Assembly (NCBI GenBank): GCA_905221605.1
Contig: CAJNDS010000708.1
Span: 1 to 10,000, forward strand
Length of the DNA stretch: 10,000 bases
From: Symbiodinium natans
Taxonomy: Eukaryota; Sar; Dinophyceae; Suessiales; Symbiodiniaceae
Direction: 5' to 3'
A program made the position numbers and the translations under genes. Of this stretch, positions 7,457 to 10,000 are shown one piece after another (positions within the stretch are counted from its first letter, which is position 1; each line of letters starts with the position of its first letter). The notes beneath the pieces are model-generated. The model did no database searches. It saw nothing but the letters and a program-made list of their open reading frames with translations, and was not told the origin of the DNA.

Positions 7457-7512
7457 CTCCCCGCTCCCCCACTCCCGTTGTTCTTGTCGTAAAATATGTT
7501 TTATAGCGCTAT
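7457..7512. other. Strand-switch spacer with 10-bp palindrome
   Basis: A short C-rich piece (7458-7476, CCCCGCTCCCCCACTCCC) is followed by AT-rich unique sequence ending in the perfect palindrome ATAGCGCTAT (7503-7512). Left of it the top strand is C-rich and telomeric (CCCTA-type), and right of it G-rich (TTTAGGG). TAAAA and TTTTA (7490-7503) form a second small inverted repeat. Confidence 0.75.
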
Positions 7513-7627
7513 TTAGGGTTTAGGGTTTAGGGTTTTGGGTTTAGGGTTTCGGGTTTAGGGTTTAGGGTTTAGGGTTTAGGGTGTAGGGGGAAGGGTTTAG
7601 GGTTTAGGGTTTAGGGTTTAGAGTTCA
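7513..7627 (-). repeat. Inverted interstitial telomeric array, (TTTAGGG)n
   Basis: About 16 units of TTTAGGG on the top strand, the reverse of the arrays at 6278-7067. It is less pure than those: TTTTGGG and TTTCGGG units occur in 7530-7555 and a GTGTAGGGGGAAGGG block at 7581-7595. Confidence 0.93.
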
Positions 7628-7683
7628 GGGTTTTGGGCCTAGGGTTTTGGGCCTAGGGTTTTGGGCCTGGTTTTGGGCCTGTG
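7628..7683 (-). repeat. Inverted 14-bp repeat TTTTGGGCCTAGGG
   Basis: Three to four units of the reverse complement of the 14-bp repeat at 7068-7456, the last ones truncated (TTTTGGGCCTGG, TTTTGGGCCTGTGG). It keeps the same adjacency to telomeric heptamers as on the left of the switch, so both families were probably inverted together. Confidence 0.85.
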
Positions 7684-8220
7684 GGGGATTGGGGGAGTGG
7701 GGGAGTGGGGGAGTGGGGAGTGGGGGAGTGGGGAGTGGGGGAGGGGGGGTGGGGGAGTGGGGTGGGAGTGGGGGTTGGAAGTGGGGGAGTGCGGGGAGTG
7801 GGGTGGGGAATGAGGGATGTGGTTGTGAGTGGGGGCCACAGGTGGGGGAATGTGGCGGGGGGGGGGGGGGATGTGGGGGGGGGGGTGGCAGGTTGTGGGG
7901 GGGGGGGATGTGGGGCTGTGGGTGGGATGTGGGGGGGGGGCGGATGTGGGGGGGGGGGATGTGGGGGATGGGGGGGGGGATTGGGGTGGGGGGATGTGGG
8001 GGGGGGGATGTGGGGGGGGGGATGTGGGGGGGGGGGATGTGGGGGGGGGGGATGTGGGGGGGGGATGTGGGGGGGGGGGCTATGGTGTGGTGTTCCGGGG
8101 GGGATGTGGGGGCGGGGATGTGGGGAGTGGAGTGGGGGAGGGATTGTGGGGGCGGGGCTGGGGGGGAGGGGGAATGTGGGGGAGGGGGATGTGGGGGAGA
8201 AAGATGTGGGGGAGAGGAGC
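7684..8220. repeat. Irregular G-rich tract, GGGGGAGT then GATGTG(G)n
   Basis: The top strand is almost all G with short interruptions. GGGGGAGT-like units run from 7685 to about 7810, then GATGT words separated by G runs of about 5 to 14 (longest at 7857-7870) to about 8120, then mixed GATGTGGGGGAG forms leading into the regular 11-mer array. No stops occur in several frames on either strand, giving Gly-rich or Pro/His-rich open frames that are composition artefacts. Homopolymer lengths here are probably unreliable. Confidence 0.85.
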
Positions 8221-8669
8221 TGTGGGGGAGATGTGGGGGAGATGTGGGGGAGATGTGGGGGAGATGTGGGGGAGATGTGGGGGAGATGTGGGGGAGATGT
8301 GGGGGAGATGAGGGGGAGATGTGGGGGAGATGTGGGGGAGATGTGGGGGAGATGTGGGGGAGATGTGGGGGAGATGTGGGGGAGATGTGGGGGAGATGTG
8401 GGGGAGATGTGGGGGAGATGTGGGGGAGATGTGGGGGAGATGTGGGGGAGATGTGGGGGAGATGTGGGGGGGATGTGGGGGAGATGTGGGGGAGATGTGG
8501 GGGAGATGTGGGGGAGATGTGGGGGAGATGTGGGGGAGATGTGGGGGAGATGTGGGGGAGATGTGGGGGAGATGTGGGGGAGATGTGGGGGAGATGTGGG
8601 GGAGATGTGGGGGAGATGTGGGGGAGATGTGGAGGAGATGTGGGGGAGATGTGGGGGAGATGTGGGGGA
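8221..8669. repeat. 11-bp tandem array GATGTGGGGGA, about 41 units
   Basis: A highly uniform array. Only a few variant units were seen, for example GATGAGGGGGA near 8308, GATGTGGGGGG near 8461 and GATGTGGAGGA near 8629. Each unit offers a G5 run, so any four neighbouring units could form a G-quadruplex with 6-base AGATGT loops. The bottom strand is open in all three frames and reads as an 11-residue Ser/Pro/His repeat, because 11 is not a multiple of three and the unit has no stop. Confidence 0.95.
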
Positions 8670-8844
8670 GAGTGGGGGGGAGTGGGGGGGAGTGGGGGAG
8701 AGTGGGGGGGAGTGGGTTGGAGTGGGGGGGAGTGTGGGGGAGTGGTTTGGAGTGGGGGGGAGTGGGGGAGTGGGGGAGTGGGGGAGTGGGGGATTGGGGG
8801 AGTGGGGAGTTGGGGAGTTGGGGGAGTGGGAGATTGGGGGGAGT
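8670..8844. repeat. GGGGGAGT-type G-rich repeat
   Basis: Units of AGTGGGGG with variable G runs and occasional ATT or GTT substitutions. The reverse complement appears at 8868-8898 and the same 8-mer dominates 9811-9910. The last 29 bases (8816-8844) are repeated exactly at 9599-9627. Confidence 0.88.
8816..8844 (+). repeat. 29-bp exact direct repeat flanking the hairpin array, left copy
   Basis: Identical base for base to 9599-9627, starting AGTTGGGGGAGTGGG and ending GGGGGGAGT. The two copies bracket the block 8845-9598, which contains the whole 29-bp palindromic array and its C-rich edges. The equality of repeat length and array period appears coincidental, because the sequences differ. 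Confidence 0.85.
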
Positions 8845-8903
8845 TTGTCCCAAACCCCAACTCCCCCGCACCCCCACTCCCCCACTCCCCCACTCCCGCC
8901 GAT
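8837..8903. repeat. G-to-C strand switch with inverted repeats
   Basis: GGGGGAGTT (8837-8845) pairs exactly with AACTCCCCC (8859-8867). Beyond it, three CCCCCACT-type units (8871-8896) mirror the GGGGGAGT units at about 8757-8795, so a longer fold-back is possible. The segment then joins the 29-bp array through GCCGATCGG. Confidence 0.75.
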
Positions 8904-9565
8904 CGGAGCCTGCAGGGTTTCCCCAAACCCTTCGGAGCCTGAAGGGTTTCCCCAAACCCTTCGGAGCCTGAAGGGTTTCTCCAAACCCTTCGGAGCCTGA
9001 AGGGTTTCCCCAAACCCTTCGGAGCCTGAAGGGTTTCCCCAAACCCTTCGGAGCCTCAAGGGTTTCTCCAAACCCTTCGGAGCCTGAAGGGTTTCCCCAA
9101 ACCCTTCGGAGCCTGAAGGGTTTCTCCAAGCCCTTCGGAGCCTGAAGGGTTTCCCCAAACCCTTCGGAGCCTGAAGGGTTTCCCCAAACCCTTCGGAGCC
9201 TGAAGGGTTTCTCCAAACCCTTCGGAGCCTGAAGGGTTTCCCCAAACCCTTCGGAGCCTGAAGGGTTTCCCCAAACCCTTCGGAGCCTGAAGGGTTTCCC
9301 CAAACCCTTCGGAGCCTGAAGGGTTTCCCCAAACCCTTCGGAGCCTGAAGGGTTTCCCAAACCCTTCGGAGCCTGAAGGGTTTCCCCAAACCCTTCGGAG
9401 CCTGAAGGGTTTCCCCAAACCCTTCGGAGCCTGAAGGGTTTCCCCAAACCCTTCGGAGCCTGAAGGGTTTTCCCCAAACCCTTCGGAGCCTGAAGGGTTT
9501 CCCCAAACCCTTCGGAGCCTGAAGGGTTTCGAGCCAAACCCTTCGGAGCCTGGGTTTCCCCCAAA
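8904..9565. repeat. 29-bp palindromic tandem array, about 23 units
   Basis: Each unit is AAACCCTTC, loop GGAGCCT, GAAGGGTTT, then a CCCC or CTCC linker: a perfect 9-bp stem with a 7-base loop. The loop word begins at 8905 and recurs every 29 bases, with single slips at 9368, 9485 and 9545. CTCC linkers appear only in the left half, four times, spaced by multiples of 29. The arms hold AAACCCT and AGGGTTT, which are telomeric heptamers in opposite orientations. The bottom strand is open in all frames and reads as a 29-residue peptide repeat, which is a by-product of the period and not evidence of a gene. Confidence 0.95.
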
Positions 9566-9598
9566 CCCCCCACTCCCCCCCACTCCCCCCCGGCGTCT
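9566..9598. other. C-rich edge and second C-to-G strand switch
   Basis: CCCCCCACT-type units end at CGGCGTCTAG (9591-9600), and the top strand then switches abruptly to GGGGGAGT units. The C-rich units mirror the G-rich ones that follow, so the junction is palindromic in composition. Confidence 0.7.
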
Positions 9599-9627
9599 AG
9601 TTGGGGGAGTGGGAGATTGGGGGGAGT
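9599..9627 (+). repeat. 29-bp exact direct repeat flanking the hairpin array, right copy
   Basis: Identical to 8816-8844. The flanking bases differ beyond the 29 (G at 8815, T at 9598). See the left copy for context. Confidence 0.85.
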
Positions 9628-9810
9628 GGGGGAGCGCAGAAGCAGGATACAGTGCGTGAAAAGTGCTGGAAGTGGTCCAGGTTGGGGGTTTCGAGCCCGA
9701 AACCTGGACTTGGGCCAGAAGAGGGCAAGGGAGTGGGGGATGGGGGAGAGTGGTAGCACGTCGTGACACATTGGGGAAGTGGGGGGGGGAGTGAGGGAGC
9801 TGAGAGCGGA
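9628..9810. other. Short complex sequence between G-rich repeats, no gene seen
   Basis: Non-repetitive sequence, more balanced in composition than its surroundings, with a hairpin at 9675-9709 and grading back into G-rich repeat after about 9721. No coding frame or RNA gene is recognised. The GGGTTTCGAGCCC portion recalls a tRNA T-arm, but the rest of a tRNA is absent. Confidence 0.5.
9675..9709. repeat. 9-bp hairpin with alternative inner stem
   Basis: GTCCAGGTT (9675-9683) pairs exactly with AACCTGGAC (9701-9709). An alternative inner hairpin, GGTTTCG (9687-9693) with CGAAACC (9698-9704) around AGCC, shares some right-arm bases, so the two folds compete. Function unknown. Confidence 0.6.
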
Positions 9811-9907
9811 GGGAGTGGGGGAGTGGGGGAGTGGGGGAGTGGGGGAGTGGGGGAGTGGGGGAGTGGGGGAGTGGGGGAGTGGGGGAGTGGGGGAGTGGGG
9901 GAGTGGG

Positions 9908-9910
<3 letters not shown>
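9811..9910. repeat. 8-bp tandem array GGGGGAGT, about 12 units
   Basis: Uniform AGTGGGGG units leading directly into the terminal poly-G. Each unit offers a G5 run separated by AGT, so G-quadruplexes with 3-base loops are possible. Confidence 0.92.

Positions 9911-10000
<90 letters not shown>
9911..10000. repeat. Poly-G homopolymer to the window edge
   Basis: Ninety consecutive G residues, with no interruption up to the last base. A natural G tract this long directly after a GGGGGAGT array is possible, but sequencing or assembly failure in G-rich repeat (for example dark-cycle poly-G calls or collapsed consensus) is at least as likely. Confidence 0.85.

Noticed and set aside
9680-9709. tRNA T-arm (GGGTTTCGAGCCC)
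   Set aside because: The loop has an extra T and there is no acceptor stem, D-arm or anticodon arm upstream. It is better explained as a simple hairpin.
7625-9771. Several open frames of 200 to over 600 codons on both strands, with Pro/Ser/His-, Gly- or 29-residue-repeat translations
   Set aside because: They follow from tandem units of 8, 11 and 29 bp that lack stop codons in several frames. Multiple overlapping frames on both strands are open at once, the translations switch peptide type when the repeat changes, and many start inside repeats. No non-repetitive coding segment is present.

Overview
The window looks like a eukaryotic chromosome end, most likely from a dinoflagellate, made almost entirely of repeats around one gene. 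It opens with telomeric CCCTAAA units in left-end orientation (1-25). It also carries two long internal CCCTAAA arrays and one inverted TTTAGGG array. Land plants, many green algae and cryptophytes share this telomere type, so it does not identify the organism alone. The better clue is at 3775-3794, where a stretch resembles the dinoflagellate trans-spliced leader, especially its 3' half. It lies 106 bases before the start codon of an intronless 402-residue frame. Relic spliced leaders of this kind mark genes that re-entered dinoflagellate genomes from processed mRNA. The dinoflagellate assignment is therefore an inference of moderate strength.

Layout: 1-25 telomere; 26-203 short AT-rich sequence with a 39-bp duplication and an inverted repeat; 204-405 C-rich; 406-525 a 20-bp tandem repeat; 528-3700 a 40-bp minisatellite of about 79 units with higher-order duplications; 3701-3900 gene leader; 3901-5109 the only convincing protein gene, of unknown function; 5110-5850 downstream sequence grading into a degenerate repeat; 5870-6232 an array of perfect hairpins with the arm CACCGGCCAACC; 6278-7067 two interstitial telomeric arrays; 7068-7456 a 14-bp repeat that looks like a diverged dimer of the telomeric heptamer; 7457-7512 a strand switch with a 10-bp palindrome; 7513-7683 inverted telomeric and 14-bp repeats; 7684-8844 G-rich arrays, including about 41 copies of an 11-mer; 8845-8903 a switch back to C-rich; 8904-9565 about 23 copies of a 29-bp unit that is itself a hairpin with telomeric heptamers in both orientations; 9566-9627 another strand switch; 9628-9810 short unique sequence with a hairpin; 9811-9910 an 8-mer array; 9911-10000 pure G to the edge.

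There is no operon or pathway to reconstruct. What stands out is the architecture: nested repeat families apparently derived from or mimicking the telomeric heptamer, repeated flips of G/C strand asymmetry, and two kinds of hairpin array. Long open frames across 7625-9771 arise because the repeats lack stop codons, and they are not called as genes. The terminal poly-G and parts of the G-rich tract may be assembly or sequencing artefacts.
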